From NCBI GenBank assembly GCA_964035795.1, contig OZ038324.1, positions 4,460,680 through 4,524,679 on the forward strand: 64,000 nt of DNA, in the 5' to 3' direction. Shown piece by piece: positions 38,070 through 49,700 of this stretch. Every line of letters starts with the position of its first letter. Position 1 is the first letter of the stretch. A program made the position numbers and the translations under genes. The notes beneath the pieces are model-generated. The model did no database searches and was not told the DNA's origin. It saw only the letters and a program-made list of their open reading frames with translations. This DNA is from Pterobdella sp. o SKG-2022 (lineage: Eukaryota; Annelida; Clitellata; Hirudinida; Piscicolidae).

Positions 38070-38484
38070 GAAAAAATCTTAATTCTTTGATAAACCGCTT
38101 GAAAACAACCAATTTTTTTCCATCAGATTAATAAACTCTGTTATTGAAAAAATACCAAGACAGGCAAGCCTTTCAATAAACGTGCTGAAGAAGTTCAAGG
38201 ATTTACTAAACAATGTATTTAAACATACTTTTTTAAACTTAAAATGAGTATTAATTATAAAAACACTGTATCCATCATTTGAAAATATAAAATTTATTTA
38301 CGAAGAACTTTGTGGAATTTAAAAAAGTGAACAAAATAAACCAAGCACAAAAAACTATACCAAAAATTTAATAATTAAACAAAATAATTTGATAGTGTGT
38401 TTTCAACTTGAAAAACCTTCATAATGCTAAAAAATTGTTCAGTTTTGAGTGTTTCAGAAAGTGTTTTTCCCAAAAAAATGTACT

Positions 38485-38628
38485 AAAAACGGTTTGAATC
38501 AAACTTTTATTAACTGAATAATAACACGAAGCTTTTCGTTCAAGTTTGTATACTTGATAATGTGAGTTCAACTTACGAAAAGCTGTGTTGTTATTCATTT
38601 AATAAAAGTGACTCGAATCGTTTTTGCT
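38485..38628. mobile_element. Complete foldback (MITE-like) element with ~50-bp inverted repeats
   Basis: The left arm (38486-38539) and right arm (38575-38627) are inverted copies: both read aaaaacg, then cttttattaa-tgaataa-aacac, then agcttttcgt from their outer ends. The central ~35 bp holds tacttgataatgtgagttca. It has no coding capacity. Partial copies of the arm and core recur at about nine other sites in the window. Confidence 0.75.
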
Positions 38629-38732
38629 AATATCCTAGTTAAGTTAGTCACAATGCATCAAAACTTCACAGACTCATAAAATGTTTGTCTATGTTCTCCC
38701 ATCACTAGCCTACCTGATCAAATAGCTGATAC

Positions 38733-38900
38733 TAATTTAATGCGGTATTTATAAAGCGCTTTTTTTCATAGATCAAAGCGCTTGCTAAAAATTTAATGTA
38801 GCGAAAACACACTGTGCTAATTGTCGGCCCAAGCGGGATCGAACCCGGTAACTTTTAGATAATTAGTCTAATGCTCAACCATTGAGCTATAGGGGCCGAC
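38733..38900 (-). mobile_element. tRNA-derived SINE copy
   Basis: On the minus strand the head starts gtcggcccctatagctcaat, has the B-box gggttcgatcccgc and ends gggccgac, closing an acceptor-like stem. The body and tail (gcaagcgctttgatctatga then gcgctttataaataccgcat) match the copy at 44400. The tail makes this a SINE rather than a tRNA gene. Confidence 0.8.
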
Positions 38901-39896
38901 ATATATTCTTGCAGAATGTATTTTGAGGTTCTAGAATATTATTATCAAAAGCATTTTGTAATTTTCTTGAAACATTATAAGAGACTTTAATGAGTTGTTT
39001 TTATGATTGGTGTTTCAACTCCCCTCTCAAGCTTGAAAATATAGAAAAAGCTGCCGTCTTCAATCGAATGAATGGAATATATGGAGGTTTTTTATTTAGA
39101 AAATTCATTATTTTTGTGTAAGTTCTTTCAACGAGGTGTTCAAAAATGCTCCCACAAAACTAAAAATACACACATAAATACATAAGTTACAAAATTTAGA
39201 AACTCATGAAAAAAATTAAAACTATTGAAAAAAATCAATAAATAATTTTTCAAATATTTTAAATATACTTATAAAACAGCACAAAAATATTTAAATACGC
39301 GAAGCAACAGTAAAGCGGAAAAATGATGGTAACGATCCAAACAACAACAACAGACCTTCAAACTTTTGCATTGGAAATTCTAAAAGATTCTTTCAATCTT
39401 CACTGCTAGCTTGTTATATATTCAAGAAATAGTTTGAAAAAGTTTGGAAATTTGCTGTAGTTATACGGGATGATTTCTAGAAGATTTTCGATCAAATTTA
39501 AGTGAGTTTGAGAAATTTTATTCTTATGTTCATAATGGTTTTGAACGATACTCAAGTTGGATTTGAATTGGTGAATGAAATATATTGAATCAGATAAACA
39601 ATAATAGTATAATATATATCGATAAAATCAATTATAAAGCAAATAAAAATAATTTAAAAAAATGATTAAAACACAACAAAACACGCTCAACAAATTTCAT
39701 GAAAAAGTTGAACTCATTAAAAGCTTTAGCGTAAACGCTTTGGATTAAGTATACTCTCATGCATAACGATTCATTGTGAAAAGAAACCAATGATCTTAAG
39801 CAATAAATAACTACCTCATTAGTTAAATAAAAAATAATAATAACATAACCTCAAAAATCCCTAAACTAGGGCATTCTTCAACCACATAGCAACCAG
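38901..39896. other. Upstream region of the nicotinic receptor gene
   Basis: No exon was recognised with confidence. The start codon and first signal-peptide exon of the receptor should lie here or further upstream. Confidence 0.4.
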
Positions 39897-42800
39897 GATA
39901 TTTATAGTTTTTGCCGTCTGTTCTCCTTTTCTTTTTCATCATGCCTGCGCAAACCCTGACGCCAGACGTTTGTATGATGATCTTCTGCGGAAAAATAAAT
40001 ACAGTCGGTAGGTTATGTTATGGAAAACAAAGGTTTAATGCATAAAAATTTATTCTAATTAAGGTTGAAATGCATTAGAATCTAGACTAACGTTTTGTGG
40101 TAAGGCTAAACATACCGAAAATTAGAGCTTTTTTTAAATGAATGTTTTTATAAAACCTCATATTTTTTATGTAGAAACTTTGAATTTAATTAATAAATAC
40201 ACATTGAGATGTTTCTAAAAAGTTACAATCAACATCAAATCTATAGCCATTATGAAGGATATATGATTGGCCCTTAGCATTAAGCGTTTAACAATATAAG
40301 AATTATAAGAGTTGACTGTATTATAAGAAGTTCAATTATATACTGTGAAAGATCTAATGTTCTTTAAAAAGCTCAACTACTAATTCTTCAAATGTTTCCC
40401 TATTAACCATTAGAAGTTTAACAACTTATAACCATAGGTTTGACCTTGCTTTGATAGACGTTTTAAAATCGCCATTAAAGGTTTAAACTTGCATCATTAA
40501 ATGTTTAACCTCAACTTTATTAAAGGTTGAACTTTAACCTCATTTAATATTCAATCTTAACCTCTTTAATGGTTCAATTCCAAACCTCCCATAAAAGTTT
40601 GATAAAGCCAGAAGCTGTAAACAAGTCAGCCCTTCTGATCCTCATCAGTTTGAAGTTGTCCCAGATCATTGATGTGGTGAGGCTGCATGTTATTGATGCC
40701 GTAGAATAGCTTAAATCAAATGGTGAGAAAAACAAGCACAAAGTACTTATTAACTTTGTGTTTGTTTCTTAAATCATGAAGCTTTTCGTGAGACAAACTT
40801 ACATTATTAAGTGAAGTTGAAAAGCTGTGTGATTTAAGTTAACAAATGCATTGTGTTTGCTTTCCTCATGCCCACTGTACAGCTTTTTTAAAAATTTCGA
40901 ATACTTCATTAACGAAGAGTCATTCAATACAAGTTTTGAACAAAATAATGGTTTTCAAACTCAGTTAAAAATTATAGAATTGAATTCAGTATAGTATACA
41001 CTAATACTAAATAATTATTTATCCATTGAGTCCAGTTTCTTTTCTTTTGGACTTTTGCACTTTCTGTAAGAAAATTTTACATATTACGTTGAAAGATTTG
41101 CTTATGAAAAGTTTCACGTATTTTTTGAATGACAATTTTTTGTTTATTTTTCATATAATTGTGTCAGGCTTATTAAACGAAACTAAATCAAACTCAATTC
41201 AAGGATGAGAAGAGCGAAATCATAACGACGAACGTATGGTTGAATCAGGTTTGTGTCTGTAATACCATAAGCATCCCAATATATATGGAAAATGTTTTTA
41301 ATTCTATAGATAAAAACATATAAGAAAAAATATATATAATTCGATACATATTTAAAAGCATAAAACCCGTAAAGTGTAATTTTGTGGGCGAGACTCAATA
41401 GTGAAGGTGCTCAACAAAACCTTTGAAAATTCATTGATTGATTAGCTCTGCATAACTTAAACAAGTCAAAAAATATAAAATGCTTAAAACTAATTAGATA
41501 CAACAATGATAATAAAAACTAAAAAGTACATTAAGAATTGAAAACATTTTATAATGATCGTTTCAACCCTACTGCCTACAAGCTTAGCCTAAAACAGACC
41601 TTAGACCAAAGACCAACATAATGTAACAACTCTTCACCCAACACAGGAATGGACCGATCCCAGTCTGCAATGGGACCCGGCAGCCTACGGAGATGTCAAC
41701 ATGCTGTATGTACCAGCAGAGTCTATATGGATTCCCGACCTCCTTCTTTATAATAAGTGAGTCCTGTAGGGGTGATTGAAGGTTGAAGCTATAGTTGGAG
41801 AGTTTTATTCTGGATTTTTGGCTGTCAGGTTATTATTATGGATAAATGCTTCCTGATGATATTTTACAGTGTTTCTCTGCTTAGAAATATACACAATCTA
41901 TAAGTTTTTATCAAATTTTGAAATCATTGATACAACTATTACAACCAGGTAACTATAAAAGCAAAATATAAAAACACAGCTTTTTATTCTAGACAACAAA
42001 GAACCATAAATAAAAATTTCAAAACTTGATAGTCTATATTTAATAGTGCTGATGGTGACTACATCATAACCCTGCTGACCAAAGCCACGATCTTCCATAA
42101 TGGTAGTGTTAAGTGGGAGCCCCCAGCCATATACAAAAGCCAATGTGAGATCGATGTTAAGGTAAAATTTATAAATTCAAGTCAACTTATTCATTATGCA
42201 TATAAATTTTTGACCAATAAGCATTGAGCTACATAGCTATTACATATTCAGTATTTCCCCTTTGACGAACAAGAATGCAAAATGAAGTTTGGAATCTGGA
42301 CTCTGGCTGGAAACGATGTTAGTATTCCAAATGTTAAGATAGGTTGTATAAATGACTCTGTTAGGAATTTTAATAAAAGATTTCAACTAAATATGAGTTT
42401 ACGTTATGCCATGTAACAAATCTTTAAATAAAACTTACAAAATAACTGCAGTTCTTCAGAGACATCATGTATTAATGCTTGTTAACTATTTTAAAATATT
42501 TTCATAAAATGAAATTTTTTTTGATCATATTTAAACTAAAGTTTTCGTCATAAAATAAATCGCATACTCATCATTTATGACAGTTGAATTTTCCAAAAAT
42601 TCCAGTTTAAATAAAAAAAAGTATCAAAAAATTTTTTTCATTCCATGAAGTTTTTTTGGAAAAATGTAAAATAACTAATTTAGTATAATTATTCACATTT
42701 AATTGTATTTGTACATTTACTTGTGTTGGTAGGCCATAATATTATGGAAAATTTTTACATCATCTCACGGATCTAAGTTTCTACATGGAGTATCTAAGCT

Positions 42801-44862
42801 TAATTTCTATATTGAGTTAATCTTAAGCCCAAGATATAGGTTGATCTAAGGCACAAATCATAGGTTGATTTGAGGCATAAATGGAACAAAGGAGGAGAGA
42901 CTGATCTCATAAACCCAGCCATTCAACTAAACGAGTACTACAAGAGTGTAGAGTGGGATCTAATGAACGTTACAGGTTATAAAAGAAGTGTACCTAGAAT
43001 AAAAAACAAAGAGTATTTTCGAATTACGGAATATGATTATTTTTGATATATTGAAAGTAAAGGGAAGTTTAGGTAAAAAGTATTTAAACTAAATAATAAT
43101 GAATTAAAAAAAAATAATAAATTAAAAAAATAAATTATAAAATGAATTACTTAAGAAAATAAATGGCAACAAAAAATTATGAAAAGCTTAATTTTTCGCG
43201 TTTTTCTATCTTTTAAGGTTCTTTATACTAGAATATTAAGATATAACTCAAAAACCCTCAGCGCGCAAGCACATAGTCTTCTACCCATGCTGCGGTGAAG
43301 AGCCCTACCCAGACATAACATTTTACATCACAATCAGACGCAAAACGTTGTACTTGATCATTAACCTCATTATCCCTTGTGTCTCTATTAACATGTTAAC
43401 TATATTGGCTTTCTACCTGCCTTGTGATTGTGGTGAACGTATTAGTGTATGTATTTCTATAATGCTTTCTTTAAGTATTTTTCAACTGCTTTTAATGGAT
43501 TTGGTTCCTGGGACATCGATTGTGACTCCCATGATAGGAAAGTATCTCCTTTTAACTTGTGTTCTTGTTTCTCTGTCTGCTATCGCTTCTGTCATTGTAC
43601 TCAACATCAACCATCGGCAAGTTTTCAATTGTAAATATAATAGATAACTAATTAATTTTCTTTAAAAACACAATGCGAGGATTTATTTTTAGCGCACAGA
43701 TTTTTGCTAAAGCAATCTTCCAAATACCTATTCTAAAAAAACGAAATAATTACTAAATTCTATAGAAATTTTACAGACTTCCTGGCAATAATCATATACC
43801 CAGATGGGTAGAAAAAGTTTTTTTGGAAATTTTGCCAAAGTATTTGTTCATTCAAAAACCCAATGAGCGACCAATAGGGGAAGAAAGTTTAGCTGACTTT
43901 TCTAGCGCACACTCAGAACTGTTACCCTTTGGTAACCCTTACAAAAACGAGAAAAAAACTACACACCCAAACTTAGAAAGTTTCAAGTAAAAAATTTCGT
44001 TTAAAAGTTATTCTGAATTTCGTGAAAAAATCGTATAAATTAAACACTAAATAAATTTTTTTGAAAAAAGTAGAATTAAATTTAACAGATGAACAAAAAT
44101 GCAATAAAAGAAACAATCAGTAGAATTTCTTTGCAGAGATTTGTATGGCAGTAGTGTGGAAGAGAGCAAACAGGCAGGAATAGATCTAACAAAGGTCTGA
44201 AACCTTTTAAAAAAGCAAAATAACCACTAACAACAATCAACACAGATATGCGAAACATGTGCTAGAAGACAAAACCGCAGAATGCCGCCCAATTTATACA
44301 AAGCCATTGATGGACTGGCATTTGTTGCTAACCATTGGAAGTCAGGAGACGAAGCCCAGAGGGTTGGTAGTTGTGTTTTTATTTCAATAACAAGTATATG
44401 TCGGCCCGTATAGCCTAGCGGTAGAGCGTTAGACTAAGTATCTAAAATTACCGGGTTCGATCCCGTGTGGACCGACAATTAGCACCTGTTTCACAGTATG
44501 TTTTCGCTACTTTAAATTTGTAGCAAGTGCTTTGATCTATAGGAAAAAGCGCTTTACAAATACTGCATTACATTATGAGGCAAAATCTATTTAAAAAAAA
44601 AATTTAGAGTTTTTATTCACTTACTATTTTTTAGATACTAATTTAATTGTTTCACTCAAGAAATGTAGGAGTGTTCTTATTGTAGTGAAACTTGCAACTT
44701 AATGAAACACAGATTGATGGCAACTGGAAACACATAGCAAGAGTAGTGGACCGTATCATCTTGATTATATATCTGCTGGTATGTTTTTTGGGAGGAATGA
44801 TAATTCTACTTAATGCTCCTACTTTGTATGATGGAAAACAACCGCTTCCTGACGGAATATGA
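39897..44862 (+). CDS. Nicotinic acetylcholine receptor alpha-type subunit (first exon not found)
   Basis: This is a ligand-gated cation channel subunit of the Cys-loop family. Exons: 39897-40007, 40598-40676, 41204-41248, 41647-41756, 42047-42161, 42252-42317, 42864-42975, 43262-43620, 43766-43986, 44137-44194, 44246-44362 and 44713-44862, all phase-consistent. The 45- and 110-bp exons are classical for the family. Visible features: mature start [36 protein letters not shown]; loop [10 protein letters not shown]; Cys-loop with 13 residues between the Cys of QCEID and QECKMK; loop B GIWTLAG; loop [12 protein letters not shown] with the vicinal cysteines that define alpha subunits. M1 follows RRKTLYL. 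M2 has Glu at -1', Leu at 9' and Asp at 20', fitting a cation-selective pore. M4 reads [15 protein letters not shown], and the protein ends PLPDGI. The cytoplasmic loop is about 130 residues. The start codon lies in an upstream exon I could not place. Confidence 0.93.
40745..40862 (+). mobile_element. Foldback element copy in a receptor intron
   Basis: Contains aatcatgaagcttttcgtga, cttacattattaagtgaagt and the opposing gaaaagctgtgtgatttaag, so both arms are present but diverged. It lies between receptor exons 2 and 3. Confidence 0.6.
44400..44575 (+). mobile_element. tRNA-derived SINE copy in a receptor intron
   Basis: The head gtcggcccgtatagcctagc ... gggttcgatcccgtgtggac cgac forms good acceptor and anticodon stems (ttaga/tctaa, loop ctaagta), so a tRNA scanner might call it a tRNA. 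The body (caattagcacctgtttcaca) and tail (gcaagtgctttgatctatag, then gcgctttacaaatactgcat) match the other copies, so I call it a SINE. Confidence 0.8.
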
Positions 44863-44900
44863 TATCAAGTTTTATATTATACCAATCATAATAGATTATA

Positions 44901-44958
44901 CTGCTATACATGTCCCAGTAACTGGGGTTGACAGCAGTCAGTTTCGATTAGTGATACT
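44901..44958 (+). repeat. Dispersed ~58-bp element, copy 2
   Basis: It begins ctgctatacatgtcccagta and continues actggggttgacagcagt, differing at about three of the first 38 bases from the copy at 23484. It lies just after the receptor stop codon, probably in its 3' UTR. Confidence 0.55.
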
Positions 44959-45456
44959 AGGTTTTAAGCGTAATCTTTTATATTTCGTGATTATTTTTTT
45001 GTATCTATGAGAATGATGTCTCTATTCTGAAAAAATTGACATTTTTTTTTAAATTATGTTGCCAGAGTCTTATGTTATCACCATATATCATGTTCGTTAT
45101 TCTTTAGCAGCTCATCATTAGTCATTTAAAGTGAATATTCATAGTTGATCAAAAGAGTTATTATTTCATATATGAATATTTTTTAGTTGAATTTTTTTAT
45201 GATTGAATTTTAATAAAAATTTGGAGAAAAATATTTTTTTGAAATTCTCATCCGGGTTAAAACCATGATTATAATGTTGTTAGAATTTATATGTGGCTTA
45301 ATGATCAGCTGTTTTGTATGATTCAAATTCCACGTTTACCAAGACATTTGGTTTCATTCAATGTATCATGAAAAACCCTTAAATGCTTGTTCAAAAAAAA
45401 TGAATATAAAAAAATTTTGATTCTTCATATTGAGGTCAAAAGCCATGAACAACAAA

Positions 45457-45812
<356 letters not shown>

Positions 45813-46783
45813 AAATAACTGATGTTATATGTGAATAAATTAAGTTTTTGATAAAGAACAGTTTTATTTAAATTACCTCCGTGCAACAATATTTATGAAA
45901 ACCAAAAACATTTTTTTTAATTTGACGAACTTCAGATTCTTGGAAGATCTTTATGTATAAAAACAAAACTTGCTGGAATATAACCTAAAACGAGTATTCT
46001 AGAATGAAAATGAAATGATTGAAATTTTATGTTTCAAGTAAGTAAATTTGAATTTTTTTTGAGAAAAAAATCAAAAAAATTTTGAGCACAGCGTCGATCA
46101 TTATTTAGCCCCTAAGTAGGCTTTTGATCGGGCAAGAAAAAAGTCTGAAGATTTTGATACGAAACAAGTTAATTTTACATGGATAATTGTAATAATGGAA
46201 TTTTAGGCAAAAACACGTTACAAAAGTGAATGTTAGAAGATTTACGTTGAGAACTTTGAAAATGAGCACAAACAAAAAACATTCTGAAAGCAAGAAAACA
46301 TATGGATAAAAGCATGAAGATGCTGAACTCAGTTCTTAACAAAACTATCACAAAGATCAACACAAAACGCAATTTTTTAAATACATTATGTCAGCTTTTC
46401 AAACTTATTAAATTTTCATGTTTACTAAAAAAGTTTTCTTTTATAAGCGAAATGAAAATTTAATACATGGAACAATTTTAACAGTTTGAAAAAAATTTAT
46501 CTAATTGGAAAATCAGGTAAAAATGATATCAGCAATTCATAGGTTGATTTTCAATCGAAGAACTTGTATTCAACAAGGCTATAATGCTCAAGACGGCATG
46601 ATGAGCATGTTAGAGATTCAAGTAAACTCAACTGGAGAAAAAAAATTTCTAATTTGATTATAAGGATTTGAATGGAAATCAATGAAAAAACTAATAGTTT
46701 GAAAGAACCACTGAAAGAAACTTAGTAAGACTGCCACTTATCATGAAAACAGTGCAAGCAACGTGAAGGAGGATAATTACGAT
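45813..46783. other. Intergenic, no gene seen
   Basis: AT-rich; short open frames near 46105-46372 on the minus strand lack domain, splice or compositional support. Confidence 0.5.
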
Positions 46784-49700
46784 TTAAGGGTACCACCTAG
46801 TAGGAGGAAAGTTGAGAGATTGAAACGAAGGCCAAAAAAAAGAATTTTTAAAAAATGGATTGAAGAAATCAGAAGTCTGGTTAGATGGATAATTATATTT
46901 GAATGGCTGTTGGTAATATCTTTGGGGTTGGTTTCTGAATATTGGTTCTCTTCTACCTTGTCTTCTTCCTCTTTGTGACTGTCTTTGTTGCTGCTGTTGT
47001 CTTGGTCTTTGCCGAAGAAGCTGGGGTCTTTGAGGTCGCTGTGGTCTTTGAGGTCTTTGAGGTCGCTGTGGTCTTTGAGGTCTTTGAGGTCGCAGGGGTC
47101 TGAATGGACGTTGAGTTTTTGGTATACGCCTAGATGATTTTGAAGTTTTTCGAACAGTAGAAAACATGGAAAAAAGTTTATAAAGACCAGAAATAACTGC
47201 GCTGACAGCAGCTACACCAGCAACAGCACCAACAGTAGATCCTGCTATGACCCCTGCAGAGACTCCTTCTTCACTTAGTGTACTCGAATTTGTGACGGGA
47301 ACAATCGGTTGTGAATTTATTGCCGCACTAATAGCGGTCGTTGCTGTATTTACTGTAGTTGTTGCTGTCATAACAATGGTAGTTTCTTTATTTACAGTAG
47401 TCGATGCTATATTAGCAAGGAGCATTGCTATATAAGCTGTAGACATTGCTGTATTAATAGTGGTTGTATCTGTATTCGTATTGGTAGTTGCTGTACTTAC
47501 TGTAGTTGCTTCTGTGTTTGAAGTGTTCGTTGCTGTGTTAGCAGTGATCGTTATTGTATTCACTGTAGTCGTTGGTGTGTTAGCGGGGGTTGTTGCTGTG
47601 TTCGCTGTAGACGTTGCCGTATTTCCGATAGTCGCTGCTGTGTTAGCAATGTTCGTTGTTCCATTTGCTGTAGTCGTTGAGGTGTTCGTTGCTGTGTTTG
47701 CTGTAGACGTTGTTGTGTTAGCAATGGTCGTTGCTGTATTTCCGGTAGTCGTTGCTGTGTTAGTAGAAGTCGTTGCTACATTTATTGTAGTTGTTGCTGT
47801 GTTAGCAGTGGTCGTTTTTGCAATTGCTGAAGTCGTTGCTACATTTGCTTTATTAGTTGCTTTGTTAAAAGTGGTAATTTCTTTGTTTCCTGAAGACGTT
47901 GCTGTATTAGTAGTGATCGCTGCTGTATTTCCGGTAGTCATTGCTGTATTTGCTGTAGACGTTGCTGTGTTAGTAGTAGTTGCTGTTTTTTCTACTGTAG
48001 TTGTTGCTGTGTTAGCTGTAGTCGTTCTTGTATTTGTTTTAGTCGTTGCTGTGTTCGCTGTAGACGTTCTTGTTTTTCCGATAGTTGCTGCTGCGTTAGC
48101 ACTGGTCGTTGCTGCATTTGCTGTAGTCGTTGCTGTGTTAGAAGTGATAGTTTCTGTGTTTGCTGTAGACGTTGCTGTATTTCCGGTAGTTGTTGCTGTA
48201 TTTTTTGCAGTCGTTGCTGTGTTAATAGTAGTCGCTGCTGTATCCACTGTAGTTGCTATTGTGTTAGCAGTGGTCATTGCTGTGTTAACAGTGGTCGTTG
48301 CTGCAATTGCATCAGTTGGTCTGGCATTAGCTCTAGTCGTTGCTGAATTTGCTGTAGTCGTTGCTGAATTTGCTGTAGTCGTTGCTGAATTTGCTGTAGT
48401 CGTTGCTGTGTTGTTAGCGGCCATTTTTTTGTTTGCTGTAAACGTTGCTGTATTAGTAGTGATCGCTGCTGTATTTCCGGTAGTCGTTGCTGTACTTGTT
48501 GTAAACGTTGCTGTGTTAGTAGTAGTCGCTGTTTTTTTCACTGTAGTTGTTGCTGTGATGAATGTGGTCGTTGCTGTATTTTTTTTAATGGTTTCTGTTT
48601 TTTCGACAGTCGCTGCTGTATTAGCAGTGGTTGCTGCTGTGTTAGCAATGGTCGCTGCTGTGTTTGCTGTAGACGTTGCTGCATTAGTAGTGGTCATCGC
48701 TGTGTTTCCGGTAGTCGTTGCTTTATTCACTGTAGGCGATGCTGTGTGATCAGTGATCGTTGCTGTTTTTCCGATAGTCGCTGTTGTGTTAGCAGTGGTC
48801 GTTGCTGCAATTGCTGTAGTCGGTGCTGCATTTGCTGTAGTCGTTGCTGCATTTGCTGTAGTCGTTGTTGCATTTGCTGTAGTCGTTGCTGCATTTGCTG
48901 TAGTCGTTGCTGTGTTGTTAGCGGCCATTTTTTTTTTTGCTGTAAACGTTGCTGTGTTAGTAGTGATCACTACTGTTTTTCCGGTTGTTGTAGCTGTTAT
49001 TGATTTAATCATTGTTGTGTTAGTAGTAATTGCTGTTTTTTTCACTGTAGTTGTTGCTGTGGTAAATGTGGTCGTTGCTGTATTTGTTGTAATCGTTGCT
49101 GCGTTTGCTGGAGAGGTTTCTGTTTTTTCGTTAGTCGCTGCTGTGTTTGCTGTAGACGTTGCTGCATTAGTAGTAGTCATTGCTGTGTTTCCAGTAGTCG
49201 TTGCTTTATTCACTGTAGGCGATGCTGTGTAATCAGTGATCGTTGCTGTCTTTCCGATAGTCGCTGCTGTGTTAGCAGGGGTCGTTGCTGCAATTGCTGT
49301 AGTCGTTGGTGTGCTGTTAGCGGCCATTTTTTTGTTTGCTGTGAACGTTGCTGTATTAGTAGTGATCGCTGCTGTATTTCCGGTAGTCGTAGCTGTAATT
49401 GATTTGAACATTGTTGTGTTAGTAGTAATCACTGTTTTTTTCACTGTAGTTGTTGCTGTGGTAAATGTGGTCGTTGCTGTATTTGTTATAATCGTTGCTG
49501 CGTTCGCTGTAGAGATCTCTGTTTTTTCGATAGTCGCTGCTGTGTTAGCAGGGGTTGCTGCTGTGTTAGCAATGGTCGCTGCTGTGTTTGCTGTAGACGT
49601 TGCTGCATTAGTAGTGGTCACTGCTGTGTTTCCGGTAGTCGTTGCTTTATTCACTGTAGGCGATGCTGTGTAAATAGTGGTCAGTGCTGTATTTGTTGTA

